Of a DNA stretch of 64,000 nt, positions 51,419 through 60,344 are shown one piece after another. Both the position numbers and the translations under genes were made by a program. This DNA comes from OCS116 sp051531935 (lineage in GTDB: Bacteria; Pseudomonadota; Alphaproteobacteria; Rhizobiales; OSC116). Numbering within the stretch: the stretch's first letter is position 1; every line of letters begins with the position of its first letter. The notes under the pieces are model-generated. The model worked only from the letters and a program-made list of their open reading frames with translations. It made no database searches and was not told the DNA's origin. Location of the stretch: NCBI GenBank assembly GCA_051531935.1, contig JAOPTR010000024.1:31615-95614 (forward strand). Direction: 5' to 3'.

Positions 51419-51601
51419 ATGACTGAAGTGAAAACTAAAAAGAACTATCGTTTCATCACGGGTACTGATGATGACAAATTTTGCCAACGCATTAGTGACG
51501 CTTTGGATGATGGTTATGTGCTCTATGGCGAGCCAAAGCTCAGCCATGATGGCACAAAGACAATTTGCGCCCAAGCGGTGGTATTGAAAGAAAAACTTTA
51601 A
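51419..51601 (+). CDS. DUF1737-type small protein
   Basis: Sixty residues resembling the DUF1737 domain: YRFITGTDDDKFCQRISDAL followed by GYVLYGEPKLSHDGTKTICAQAVV. Function unknown; the compact alpha/beta layout and Gly-x-P-L segment are the recognisable parts. GAGGA lies six bases before the ATG at 51419, two bases after the gmk stop, so it is cotranscribed with gmk. Confidence 0.75.
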   Translation: MTEVKTKKNYRFITGTDDDKFCQRISDALDDGYVLYGEPKLSHDGTKTICAQAVVLKEKL

Positions 51602-51610
51602 TTTGGCTTT

Positions 51611-51646
51611 ATGGCGTATTCTCTCAGATAGATTACGCCATTTTTT
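51611..51646 (+). terminator. terminator between the gmk unit and holC
   Basis: ATGGCGTA (51611-51618) and TACGCCAT (51634-51641) form an 8-bp stem followed by TTTTT on the plus strand. It overlaps the last codons of the opposing holC gene and may act in both directions. Confidence 0.65.
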
Positions 51647-52136
51647 CCCATCGGCCTGATGCGCCTTGTTGCCAATAGGTAATGGCCGATACTTTATCGG
51701 CTGCCAGTGCTTTGTATTTTTTCCATTGTGCGCGCGCCATGCCAACACTTTGCTCATTGGCACCATCAAACATCACAATTAGGCGTTGATATTGGCTTAG
51801 TTCTTCGGTGTCTATATCGCTGCCTTCTAGCAAAAACCTAACAGTTGAATCATTTGGGTTTTCGCCATCAGTGCCAATTAATATCGGCTGAACCTCGGCA
51901 AACTGTTCTTTTTTGAAATTCTTACGTTGTGCTTGTGGAGCATCATCTAACCCGTGCGGTAAAAAGCCTTCGGGTTTGTAGCTCCACAAATCTTTATCTA
52001 TTTTTTGTGCTAAATTTTTGTTTTGGCATTGAATATATACCTTCCAATCGCGCTCAAAGCATTTTTCCAAGAGCTCTGGCAGCACGACTTCTAAAGGTTT
52101 ATGTTCTAAATGATAAAACAGAATTTCAGTGGGCAT
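51633..52136 (-). CDS. holC: DNA polymerase III chi subunit
   Basis: Clamp-loader accessory subunit of 167 residues linking the polymerase to SSB. EILFYHLEHKPLEVVLPELLEKC, the FLPHG segment, QPILIGT, and LIVMFDGANEQSVGMARAQWKKYK are in the order of alphaproteobacterial HolC. It begins on the last base of the pepA stop (TAATG), the usual pepA-holC pair. Confidence 0.9.
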   Translation of the reverse strand: MPTEILFYHLEHKPLEVVLPELLEKCFERDWKVYIQCQNKNLAQKIDKDLWSYKPEGFLPHGLDDAPQAQRKNFKKEQFAEVQPILIGTDGENPNDSTVRFLLEGSDIDTEELSQYQRLIVMFDGANEQSVGMARAQWKKYKALAADKVSAITYWQQGASGRWEKMA

Positions 52137-53611
52137 TAATCTTCATACTCGCTGATAAAGCGTTCAAACAAACGCACACCATAACCAGATGTCCAACCTT
52201 GATTGGTTGGTGTTTTATCGGCACCAAAAATTGTACCCGCTAAATCTACATGCACCCAAGGTGTATCATTTACAAAGCGCTGTAGGAATTGAGCGGCATA
52301 AATAGCCCCGCCCCAGCGATCGGCCATGTTTTTAACATCTGCATTTGGTGTGTCGATTTTTTTGTCATAAAAACTATGCAACGGCATTTGCCAGATTGGC
52401 TCGCCCACTTCATCACCCGCATTTTTAACAGGGGTTACGAGGCTTTCATCATTGGTGAAAAAGCCACCAAAATGTACGCCTAAGGCCACAACGATAGCGC
52501 CAGTGAGTGTGGCTGCATTTAGCATCACTTTCGGGCTAAAGCGATCTTGCGTATACCACAGAATATCGGCCAAAACCAAGCGGCCTTCGGCATCTGTATT
52601 TAAATTCTCAATTGTCTGACCTGATAATGAAGTGACAATATCACCTGGCTTCATGGCGTTATGGCTTGGCATGTTTTCGACCAAACCCACCACACAAACC
52701 ACATTCACTTTGGCTTTACGAGCTGCCAGAGCGCGTATGGCGCCAACAACCGCGGCACTACCGCCCATATCGCCTTTCATGGCATCCATGCCTGCAGATG
52801 GCTTAATGGAAATACCACCAGTATCAAATGTAACGCCTTTACCAACCAAGGCAATCGGGGCTTCATCTTCATCGCCACCATTATATTGCATCACGACCAC
52901 TTGGCTTTCGTAAGCACTACCTTGGCCAACGCTTAGCAGCGAGCCAAAGCCTTTTTCGGTGAGGGCTTTTTCGCCCAATACTTCGACCTCAATACCTAAT
53001 TTGCTGAATTCTTTAAGGCGTGCAGCATAGGTTTCTGGGTTTAATTTGTTTGATGGTTCATTGACCAAATCGCGGGCATATAATACACCTTCGGCAACAT
53101 GTTGTTTGCTGTCCCACGCAGTTTCATCTGCTTTTGGGTGGTCGCTATAAACAGTAATTTGTGCCGCGCGGCCTTTGGTAACTTTTTTAACCGTTTGATA
53201 TTTATCCCATTTATAAGCACGTAAGTTAGCGCCCATTAAAACATGGTCAACTTCTACACTTTCGTGACCCACAACAAAGCTGATGTCCTCAGATATAGTT
53301 TGCGCAGCACCTAATGCATTGGCGCCAATATCCATAAGCGATTGTTCGTTAAGCCCAAATGGTTTGCCCAAACCAACAATGATAATGGCATCTAATGAAG
53401 AATTGTTAGGCGCTAGAATTTGCAAAGTGGTTGCCGAAGCGGCAGTAAAATCGGCAGCACTGACAGCGCGAGAAAGCTGGCCATTTGTGGCTTTATCTGC
53501 CAGTTTTGCTTGGCTGTCTAAAACTGCTGCATCATTGTTATTTTGATGCGCAAAATAAACGGCTGTGCCATTTTCTGGTGCTTTTGATAAGTCGGTAAAA
53601 ATATGTTTCAA
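52136..53611 (-). CDS. pepA: leucyl aminopeptidase (M17 family)
   Basis: Cytoplasmic aminopeptidase of about 491 residues with two metals at the active site. Motifs: VGKGVTFDTGGISIKPS with the metal/catalytic Lys-Asp region, GDMGGSAAV, and NTDAEGRLVLAD, the M17 signature. The likely start is TTG at 53611, five bases after GGAGAC; the frame extends to another TTG at 53671 with no ribosome site or conservation. Coupled to holC. Confidence 0.93.
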   Translation of the reverse strand: MKHIFTDLSKAPENGTAVYFAHQNNNDAAVLDSQAKLADKATNGQLSRAVSAADFTAASATTLQILAPNNSSLDAIIIVGLGKPFGLNEQSLMDIGANALGAAQTISEDISFVVGHESVEVDHVLMGANLRAYKWDKYQTVKKVTKGRAAQITVYSDHPKADETAWDSKQHVAEGVLYARDLVNEPSNKLNPETYAARLKEFSKLGIEVEVLGEKALTEKGFGSLLSVGQGSAYESQVVVMQYNGGDEDEAPIALVGKGVTFDTGGISIKPSAGMDAMKGDMGGSAAVVGAIRALAARKAKVNVVCVVGLVENMPSHNAMKPGDIVTSLSGQTIENLNTDAEGRLVLADILWYTQDRFSPKVMLNAATLTGAIVVALGVHFGGFFTNDESLVTPVKNAGDEVGEPIWQMPLHSFYDKKIDTPNADVKNMADRWGGAIYAAQFLQRFVNDTPWVHVDLAGTIFGADKTPTNQGWTSGYGVRLFERFISEYED

Positions 53612-53809
53612 ACGAGTCTCCAATCGAATCTTAATTTCCGCCAGAATGCGGTGAAATATGCGGCATTTCAAGCCCTATCTTTCTTTCATTCAATATGTTG
53701 AAAAAAAACCTAAAATAGTACATTCTTAATGTTTAGATTCGACATTGTCGCATTGCCGCCTTATTGATAATATATAGGTACGGAATTGAAAATATAAACT
53801 GAGGCAATT

Positions 53810-54763
53810 ATGCGATTAAAAACTTTTACTATAAATAAATTATTCATAGCATCCTTTATACTATTATTCGCACAACTTATAATCACCAGCCCCGTTTTTG
53901 CCGCTAGTAAAACCGTCGCAACCGTGGGCAGTGCTAAAATTACCGAATATGATGTTAAAATCAGATCTAATTTTTTGCTGATTGTTAAAAACAAATCTGC
54001 AAGTTCGCGTAACCGCGCAAATATACGCAAATCTACCATTAAAGCCTTAACCAATGAGCAAGTGCAAATTCAAGCAGGTGCTAAAGCAGGCATTCGTGCC
54101 TCTAACGGCGAAGTAAACCGCCGCATTGCAGCCATTGCCAAAGGTGCCAGAATGAGCAGTAAGCAATTGGCTAGTTTTTTAAAATCTAAAGGCAGCCATA
54201 TTGATACGCTGAAGGATTTGCAAAGAGCTGGCATTTTATGGGGCGGCCTTGTGCGCTCTAAATTTGGTGCATCTGCAAAAGTAAGTGAAAAATTAATTGA
54301 CGCCGAAGCCGAAAAATTGGGCAAAAAATTTGGCGGTAAACAAACGGTTTATGATTTACGCCGTATTGTTTTGCAAATGCCATCTAACGCCAACAAAGCC
54401 AAGCGCAACAAACGTTTAGCAGATGCCAAAACAGTGCGTGAGAATTTTACCAAATGTAGCCGCGTACGCTCTTTAACATCTGGTCTTGGACGTGTGAAAG
54501 TTGAAAACAAGCCCAATACAAGCCTAAGTAACCTAAGCTCTGGCGCGCGCAAATTAGTACGCAATACCAAAGTAGGTGCCGTCAGCAGAAGCCGTACAAT
54601 TAAAGGCGGTGTTGAGCTTTATGTGGTGTGCAAAAAAACAGTGGCACGCAGCGAAAAAGCCCGTAAATATGTTGAAAACAAACTGGTTCAAAAGAAGTTT
54701 CAGACATTTGCTGAAGACTATTTAGAACAGTTAAGAGCAGAATTTAATGTAAGCATTAAATAA
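53810..54763 (+). CDS. surA: SurA-like periplasmic peptidyl-prolyl isomerase/chaperone
   Basis: Periplasmic folding factor of 317 residues with a signal peptide (ASFILLFAQLIITSPVFA, cleavage near 32). A SurA N-terminal-type helical domain follows (VATVGSAKITEYDVKIR), then a PPIase-like part around residues 180-280 that is divergent. The protein is strongly basic. It is called surA mainly by its place directly before pdxA and rsmA, as in other alphaproteobacteria. In those genomes lptD usually precedes it; here a 198-base gap and the divergent pepA do. Confidence 0.78.
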   Translation: MRLKTFTINKLFIASFILLFAQLIITSPVFAASKTVATVGSAKITEYDVKIRSNFLLIVKNKSASSRNRANIRKSTIKALTNEQVQIQAGAKAGIRASNGEVNRRIAAIAKGARMSSKQLASFLKSKGSHIDTLKDLQRAGILWGGLVRSKFGASAKVSEKLIDAEAEKLGKKFGGKQTVYDLRRIVLQMPSNANKAKRNKRLADAKTVRENFTKCSRVRSLTSGLGRVKVENKPNTSLSNLSSGARKLVRNTKVGAVSRSRTIKGGVELYVVCKKTVARSEKARKYVENKLVQKKFQTFAEDYLEQLRAEFNVSIK

Positions 54764-54777
54764 GGTTAGTCGTTGAA

Positions 54778-55797
54778 ATGAGATTACCCCTTGCCCTCAC
54801 TTGTGGAGACCCAGCATCTATTGGTAGCGAGCTGACGTTAAAAGCGTGGCTTGCAAAATCCTTAAAAGGCATCTCACCATTTGTATATATTGGCGATGCA
54901 GATCACTTGGCTGAAGTGGCGCGTATTTTGGATTTAGATGTTCCGATTCAAAGAATCAACAAAGCCGCAGAAGCTTTTGATATATTTGATGATTATCTTC
55001 CAGTATTGCAGCAAGATTTGGCTGTTGCGAGTGTGTTGGGTAAGGCTGATTCTGCCAATGCAGGCAGTGTGATTACCTCTATAGAAACTGCAGTTCAACT
55101 GGTGAAAACTGGCGAATGCCGCGCAATGGTAACCAATGCCATTGCCAAAAATGTGCTTTATGATGCGGGCTTTAAATACCCTGGTCATACAGAATATTTG
55201 GAGCATTTGGCTAATCAAAATTCTACATCTGCCTATAAATCTGTGATGATGTTGGCATGCAGCCAATTGCGAGTGGTGCCAGTGACCATACATATGCCGC
55301 TTATGGATGTGACGCAAAAACTAACAACCGATTTAATTTACGAAACAGCAAAAATTGTTGCCCAAGATTTACGCAAATATTTTAACATTGAGCAACCCAA
55401 ATTGGCGTTTTGTGGCCTAAACCCGCATGCAGGTGAGGCGGGTTCAATGGGCATGGAAGATATTGAAATTGTGCTGCCTGCAGTGCAGAAATTACAAGCC
55501 GAAGGTTTTGCGGCAACAGGGCCATTGCCAGCCGACACTATGTTTCATGCCGCTGCGCGTGCGAATTATGATGTGGCGTTGGGCATGTATCACGATCAGG
55601 TGCTAATACCGATTAAGACATTGGATTTTGATAAGGGTGTAAACGTGACGCTTGGCTTGCCGTTTATTCGTACATCGCCAGACCATGGCACTGCGTTTGA
55701 CATTGCGGGGCGGGGCGTTGCTAACCCGAGCAGTTTAATGGCAGCTCTTAAAATGGCGCATAAAATGGCCAATCACAAAATGCTAAATGAGGCTTAA
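54778..55797 (+). CDS. pdxA: 4-hydroxythreonine-4-phosphate dehydrogenase
   Basis: NAD-dependent enzyme of pyridoxal-phosphate synthesis, 339 residues. LTCGDPASIGSEL starts the chain; metal-binding histidines lie in YPGHTEYLEHL, LNPHAGEAGSMG and MYHDQVLIPIK; FIRTSPDHGTAFDIAG ends the active site. Fourteen bases after surA and one base before rsmA. Confidence 0.95.
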   Translation: MRLPLALTCGDPASIGSELTLKAWLAKSLKGISPFVYIGDADHLAEVARILDLDVPIQRINKAAEAFDIFDDYLPVLQQDLAVASVLGKADSANAGSVITSIETAVQLVKTGECRAMVTNAIAKNVLYDAGFKYPGHTEYLEHLANQNSTSAYKSVMMLACSQLRVVPVTIHMPLMDVTQKLTTDLIYETAKIVAQDLRKYFNIEQPKLAFCGLNPHAGEAGSMGMEDIEIVLPAVQKLQAEGFAATGPLPADTMFHAAARANYDVALGMYHDQVLIPIKTLDFDKGVNVTLGLPFIRTSPDHGTAFDIAGRGVANPSSLMAALKMAHKMANHKMLNEA

Positions 55798-55798
55798 A

Positions 55799-56662
55799 AT
55801 GACTGACGATACTGATGTAAAACTTGCGATGGACGGCTTGCCTCCCTTACGCGAAGTGATTGCTAAGCATGAATTAGCGGCCAAAAAATCGTTGGGGCAG
55901 AATTTTCTTTGTGACCTTAATTTAACTTCTCGCATTGCGCGGTTTGCGGGCAACCTTGATGGTGTGACCGTTGTCGAAATTGGCCCTGGCCCAGGTGGTC
56001 TAACACGGGCATTGTTGTTTGAAGGCGCAAAGCGTGTTTTGGCGATAGAAATGGACGACAGAGCCATACCTGCGCTTGAAGAAGTGTCTGCACACCATGA
56101 TGGCAAACTTGAGCTTATACTTGGTGATGCGCTAAAACAGGACATTCAGAATAAAGTGAGTGGGCGGGTTAAGATAATTGCCAATTTGCCTTATAATGTG
56201 GCGACGATGTTGCTACTGAATTGGCTAGAGCATGACCCTTGGCCTGCTTGGTTTGAAAGCATGACTTTAATGTTTCAAAAAGAAGTTGCGGAGCGGATTG
56301 TTGCAAAGCCAAATAGCAAGGCATATGGTCGGTTAAGCATTATCAGCCAATGGCGGTGCGATTGCCAAATTGCATTTACCGTTGATCGCGCCAATTTTAT
56401 GCCACCACCTAAAGTGACTTCGGCCATTATCCATATGGTACCAAAACCACTGGAAGTGAATGCACCATCTGTGAAGACTTTGTCTAGCATTACGATGGCC
56501 GCATTTAACCAAAGGCGCAAAATGCTACGCGCCAGTTTAAAAGGCACGCTGCCAAATGTGATAGAGTTTTTGGGTGAACTTGATATTGACCCAACATTAA
56601 GAGCAGATGCGCTTAATGTTGAGGATTATCTGAAAATCGCAACAAAGTTTGAAGCGATTTAA
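55799..56662 (+). CDS. rsmA: 16S rRNA dimethyladenosine methyltransferase
   Basis: KsgA-type enzyme of 287 residues dimethylating two adenines near the 3' end of 16S rRNA. KKSLGQNFLCDLNLTSRIAR opens the fold, VVEIGPGPGGLTRALL binds S-adenosylmethionine, ANLPYNVAT is the catalytic NLPY motif, and FNQRRKMLRASLKG lies in the C-terminal domain. ATG 55799 follows GAGG by six bases. It converges with the ABC-F gene with a four-base overlap. Confidence 0.96.
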   Translation: MTDDTDVKLAMDGLPPLREVIAKHELAAKKSLGQNFLCDLNLTSRIARFAGNLDGVTVVEIGPGPGGLTRALLFEGAKRVLAIEMDDRAIPALEEVSAHHDGKLELILGDALKQDIQNKVSGRVKIIANLPYNVATMLLLNWLEHDPWPAWFESMTLMFQKEVAERIVAKPNSKAYGRLSIISQWRCDCQIAFTVDRANFMPPPKVTSAIIHMVPKPLEVNAPSVKTLSSITMAAFNQRRKMLRASLKGTLPNVIEFLGELDIDPTLRADALNVEDYLKIATKFEAI

Positions 56663-58575
56663 TCGGCATTTTCGGCTAGGAACGCCTGTGCTTTTTCGTG
56701 TTCGTCGATGAATTTAAGCCATTTAACTTCCCATTCGCCAAGCAATACTTTGGTTTCGCCGTGCATGCGGCTTATTTGAGCCGCTTTTGCAGGTGGGAAA
56801 TCAGTGAACAATTTGGGGTCGGCTAGGGCTTTGGTGATTTTTGCCAATTTACGCTCTAGCTTTGCCACATTGGCTTCAGAGGTCGAGATGTTTTGTTTTA
56901 AAGGCGCTAGTTTGGCACGTGTTTGTGCTAGTTTTTTGCGCTTTTCTTTCATCGTATCGGTTTTATCGACTTGCTTGATTTTTACCTTTTTGGCCGATTT
57001 CTCGGTTTTGCGGCTTGCAAGCAATAATGTGCGGTAGTCGTCCATGTCGCCATCGTAAGGTTCGACGGTCCCATTGTTGACGATCCATAAAATATCGGCA
57101 CTGGCCTCTACTAAATGCCTGTCATGGCTAATCAGCACAACTGCGCCTTCATACTCATTGAGCGCTATGATAAGCGCTTGGCGGCTATCGACGTCTAAAT
57201 GGTTTGTTGGCTCGTCTAAAATAAGTAGGTTCGGCTTGTGGAATGTCGACAAGGCAAATAGCATACGTGCTTTTTCGCCACCAGAAAGATTATCGCATTT
57301 GGTATTAGCGCGGTCTAAATCGAAGCCGATTTGTGCCACGCGTGCGCGCACTTGGGCTTCGGTTGCTCCGATCATCAGGCCTTTGATAACTTGGTATGGC
57401 GTGTCGTTGCCGTCTAGCTCATCCATTTGATGTTGAGCAAAATAGCCGATGACGATTTTTTTATGATGGTAAAATTCGCCTGCCATTTTTTCGAGCTTAT
57501 GGGCTAGTAATTTGGCAAAGGTTGATTTGCCGTTACCATTCGCACCCAATAGCGCAATCCTGTCATCAGGGTCCATACGCAGGTTGATGTTTTTAAGGAT
57601 TGGCAAATCTTCTTCATAGCCCACAGCGGTGTTTTCGAAACGCATCATTGGTGGGTTAAAAGTTTTCTCGGGTGATGGGAAGTTAAATGGCGCAACGTCA
57701 TTTTCGGACATGGCGGCAATTGGCTTTAACTTTTCGATCATTTTCATACGGCTTTGGGCTTGCTTGGCTTTACTAGCTTTGGCTTTAAACCTATCTACAA
57801 AGGCCTGCATGTGTTTACGCTGATCGTCTTGCTTTTTCTTGGCGGCATGTTGTTGCTCAAGATGTTCACGGCGGCGTTTTTCGAACTCGTCATAACCACC
57901 ACGGTAAAGCTGTAGGCGTTGGTTTTCTAAGTTTAGAATGTGATTGACCGATTGGTTCAACAAATCCCTATCATGGCTTACAATAAGCACAGTGTATGGA
58001 TAGGTTTTTAAATAGGCTTCAAGCCACATTGTGCCTTCAAGGTCAAGATAGTTGGTTGGTTCATCGAGCATAAGGATGTCAGGCTCTAGAAACAAGATCG
58101 CACCTAGTGATAGGCGCATTCGCCAACCACCAGAAAAATCGCCACATGCGCGTTGTTGGGCATCATCATCAAAACCGAGGCCTGATAGAATGGTTGCTGC
58201 GCGAGATTTGGCACTATGGGCATCAATATCGACCAAGCGCAATTGAATGTCCGAAATCCGCTCGGGGTCGGTACATGTTTCGGCTTCGGCAAATAGGTCG
58301 TTCATCTCGGTATGTTGGCTTAAAACCCACTCGATGAGGCTTTCGGGCCCACCAGGAGCTTCTTGGCTCACCATGCCAATTTTGGCACCGCGCGAGGTGG
58401 TTATGTGCCCACCCTCGGCATTTAGTTCGCCATTTAAAATTTTAAGCAGAGTTGATTTACCAACGCCATTACGCCCAACTAAGCCAACTTTATGGCCAGA
58501 AGGGATGTTGCAAGTGGCGTTTTCGAATAGAATACGCCCTTCAATACGGTATGTGAGGTCTAAAATATTTAACAT
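56659..58575 (-). CDS. ABC-F family ATPase (YheS/Uup-like)
   Basis: Soluble protein of 638 residues with two ABC domains and no membrane part, a translation-associated factor class. Domain 1: GRNGVGKSTLL, FSGGWRMRLSLG, ILMLDEPTNYLDL. Domain 2: GANGNGKSTFAKLL, LSGGEKARMLFA, LLILDEPTNHLDV. A basic linker (EHLEQQHAAKKKQDDQRKHM) lies between them and a coiled-coil tail (about 545-638) ends the chain. Layout is closest to YheS. Which ribosomal state it acts on is not predictable here. Confidence 0.92.
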   Translation of the reverse strand: MLNILDLTYRIEGRILFENATCNIPSGHKVGLVGRNGVGKSTLLKILNGELNAEGGHITTSRGAKIGMVSQEAPGGPESLIEWVLSQHTEMNDLFAEAETCTDPERISDIQLRLVDIDAHSAKSRAATILSGLGFDDDAQQRACGDFSGGWRMRLSLGAILFLEPDILMLDEPTNYLDLEGTMWLEAYLKTYPYTVLIVSHDRDLLNQSVNHILNLENQRLQLYRGGYDEFEKRRREHLEQQHAAKKKQDDQRKHMQAFVDRFKAKASKAKQAQSRMKMIEKLKPIAAMSENDVAPFNFPSPEKTFNPPMMRFENTAVGYEEDLPILKNINLRMDPDDRIALLGANGNGKSTFAKLLAHKLEKMAGEFYHHKKIVIGYFAQHQMDELDGNDTPYQVIKGLMIGATEAQVRARVAQIGFDLDRANTKCDNLSGGEKARMLFALSTFHKPNLLILDEPTNHLDVDSRQALIIALNEYEGAVVLISHDRHLVEASADILWIVNNGTVEPYDGDMDDYRTLLLASRKTEKSAKKVKIKQVDKTDTMKEKRKKLAQTRAKLAPLKQNISTSEANVAKLERKLAKITKALADPKLFTDFPPAKAAQISRMHGETKVLLGEWEVKWLKFIDEHEKAQAFLAENAD

Positions 58576-58666
58576 GGGGCTTATTTAGCCGAAAAGCTTT
58601 TGAATTGCCACAGGTAACTTATATTATAAATATAATAGTAAAGATTTGACGATTCGGACTGCTAAT

Positions 58667-59296
58667 ATGCCTAAAAAACCAGTAAAAACCTATGGCGCAC
58701 CCTTAAAAAAGCCCACAGGTAATTATAGCCGCCCCCATAAACGTGGCGAGAAAAAACCAAAAATGGCTTCTGAGCATCGCTTGGCAATGTTTATGTTTCT
58801 AATTGTTGGTGGATTAATTGGTTATTCGGCCAATAGATTGGTAGAAACCACATTTGGCAAAACCACTCGCGATATTAATGAATTGGCAGTGCAAGCCCAC
58901 GAAGTTTATGCAAGTGTAAAAAATATAGAGCAAAATAGGGTGGTGGAGTTAGAATCCATCGACAAACAAAAAATTGAAAACTGGTTTAACTTTATTGTTA
59001 AAACCGCATTTAAAGTGCCAGACCTGCAAGAATTTAATTTTGAATTTGTAGGCGCGCGGCTGACTGTAGCCGAAGGTAAACCTGCCGCTTACCTATTATA
59101 TATAAATGATGATGACCAACGTATTGCTTATTATATGGCAAGATCTAAATCCAATAGTTCGGCTGAAATTTTAGCCACGCAAACCCAAAAATGGAATCTC
59201 TCCACTTGGCATGATGACAGTTTTGGACATGTGCTAATAGGAAGCTTAAAACCCGCTCAACTTACAAAAATATTGACCTCGTTTCGCCCAAAGTAA
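58667..59296 (+). CDS. membrane protein resembling the C-terminal part of anti-sigma factors
   Basis: Protein of 209 residues with a long basic N-terminus (PKKPVKTYGAPLKKPTG, RPHKRGEKKPK), one helix (about 42-60) and an external domain. The external part (INELAVQAHEVYASVK, VPDLQEFNFEFVGARLTV, AYLLYINDDDQRIAYYMAR, SFGHVLIGSL) follows the pattern I know from alphaproteobacterial transmembrane anti-sigma factors. The N-terminal zinc-binding anti-sigma domain is absent and no sigma factor gene is adjacent, so it is not a normal anti-sigma factor. ATG 58667 is the likely start; an upstream TTG at 58646 is in frame. It stands just before the paralog array. Confidence 0.6.
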   Translation: MPKKPVKTYGAPLKKPTGNYSRPHKRGEKKPKMASEHRLAMFMFLIVGGLIGYSANRLVETTFGKTTRDINELAVQAHEVYASVKNIEQNRVVELESIDKQKIENWFNFIVKTAFKVPDLQEFNFEFVGARLTVAEGKPAAYLLYINDDDQRIAYYMARSKSNSSAEILATQTQKWNLSTWHDDSFGHVLIGSLKPAQLTKILTSFRPK

Positions 59297-59438
59297 ATTA
59301 CCTAATTTAAAAATTAATAGTAAGTAAACCTGCATTAACTGTTTGGTTTAACTGTTTTTATACTTAAGATGCGGTAGTGTTACACCACTGCACAGATAGC
59401 TGCGGAAACAATTTGCCCAAAACCGATGAAGGTTAAGC

Positions 59439-59606
59439 ATGAAGCTAACAATTAGAACAAGAATTGACGAGATTGTGAGTTTTAATCAGGTGATTAAAAG
59501 TGATGAAGTGCGGATACACCCTATGGTGCGGCAGATGATAAGTGCCGAAATGTTGAAAGATATAGGCAGAAAATCTGCTGATGTTGATGAAGTGGGTGAT
59601 GTTTAG
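59439..59606 (+). CDS. small ORF of the array, long form (55 residues)
   Basis: Encodes 55 residues starting MKLTIRTRIDEIVSFNQ and ending RKSADVDEVGDV. The middle, HPMVRQMISAEMLKDIG, reappears in the small ORFs at 61092 (TVRQMIDPDALKSMD) and 62024. It ends three bases before the first array protein. No family is recognised. Recurrence in front of the large genes, with the same spacing to their ATGs, is the argument that it is translated. It may be a coupling leader peptide or a partner protein. Confidence 0.5.
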   Translation: MKLTIRTRIDEIVSFNQVIKSDEVRIHPMVRQMISAEMLKDIGRKSADVDEVGDV

Positions 59607-59720
59607 ATATGAAAAAGAGATATATTTTTTTAATTGTTATTGCGCTGTGTTTTGGGCTTTATAAATTAGTCTATCCGACATATTCGTGGAACCAAAAGCT
59701 AACAGTTACCATAAGCACGC
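59523..59720 (+). repeat. array repeat type 1, first copy
   Basis: Covers the end of the small ORF and the start of array gene 1. It is nearly identical to 62024-62221 (offset 2501), with a handful of substitutions. Confidence 0.8.
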
Positions 59721-60301
59721 CAGATGGGGACAAATCGGGTTCGGCAGTTGTGAGTGCAACTGTTAGGTATCGGCCAACATTTGGATCCGGAGTTGGTGGA
59801 GTGAAACTCGAATGGCAAGGCGAAGCAACTGTAGTAGATTTGGGTGAGGGGCATTATATTTTTGCATTATTAGATCACCCTATTTATTTGGCGCTAAGTT
59901 CGTTTGAACACTTAATAATTCCGAATAAAAATGTGTCTAGATTAAGTGGGCTATATCGCCCTCAAACATCATTATATCCACGGTTTAAATATATTAAAGA
60001 GGTTGTGCCCGTAAAATCAATGAATAATTATCCTACTCTAGTAACATTTGAAGATATTAATGAGCCTGCGAGTGTGAAGCTGATTGATCCAGATGATTTG
60101 ATCGCCACATTTGGCGAGGGCTATTTGTTTAAAGAAATGATATTGGAAATTACGGATGAAGACGTGACCCACAACGAAATTGTCAAAATATTGCCTTGGA
60201 TTACAAACTCTAAGTTTGGAAAAAACCCAATTTGGAAAAACTTACCAAGGCTTGCACGTAAAGCGATAAATGAATTAGTAGTACCAACAAGAATGAATTG
60301 A
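59609..60301 (+). CDS. array protein 1: membrane-anchored, unknown family
   Basis: Protein of 230 residues. One N-terminal helix (KRYIFLIVIALCFGLYKLVY) anchors an external domain. Shared with all array members: WNQKLTVTISTPDGDKSGSAVV near 27-48, GEATVVDLGEGHYIFAL near 70-86, YPTLVTFEDINEPASVKLIDP near 140-160, and a KEMxLEIT segment near 178-185. The C-terminal 45 residues (SKFGKNPIWKNLPRL region) are specific to this copy. I do not know a named family; I have a faint memory of similar hypothetical proteins in Rhodobacterales. The first 112 bases are nearly identical to array gene 4. Confidence 0.75.
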   Translation: MKKRYIFLIVIALCFGLYKLVYPTYSWNQKLTVTISTPDGDKSGSAVVSATVRYRPTFGSGVGGVKLEWQGEATVVDLGEGHYIFALLDHPIYLALSSFEHLIIPNKNVSRLSGLYRPQTSLYPRFKYIKEVVPVKSMNNYPTLVTFEDINEPASVKLIDPDDLIATFGEGYLFKEMILEITDEDVTHNEIVKILPWITNSKFGKNPIWKNLPRLARKAINELVVPTRMN

Positions 60302-60344
60302 TATGATAATTTGACAACTTAAATGAAGTGAGAAAGTGGGCATA

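Noticed and set aside
53612..53671. Upstream extension of pepA
   Set aside because: Starts with TTG without a ribosome site; TTG 53611 is preceded by GGAGAC at good spacing.
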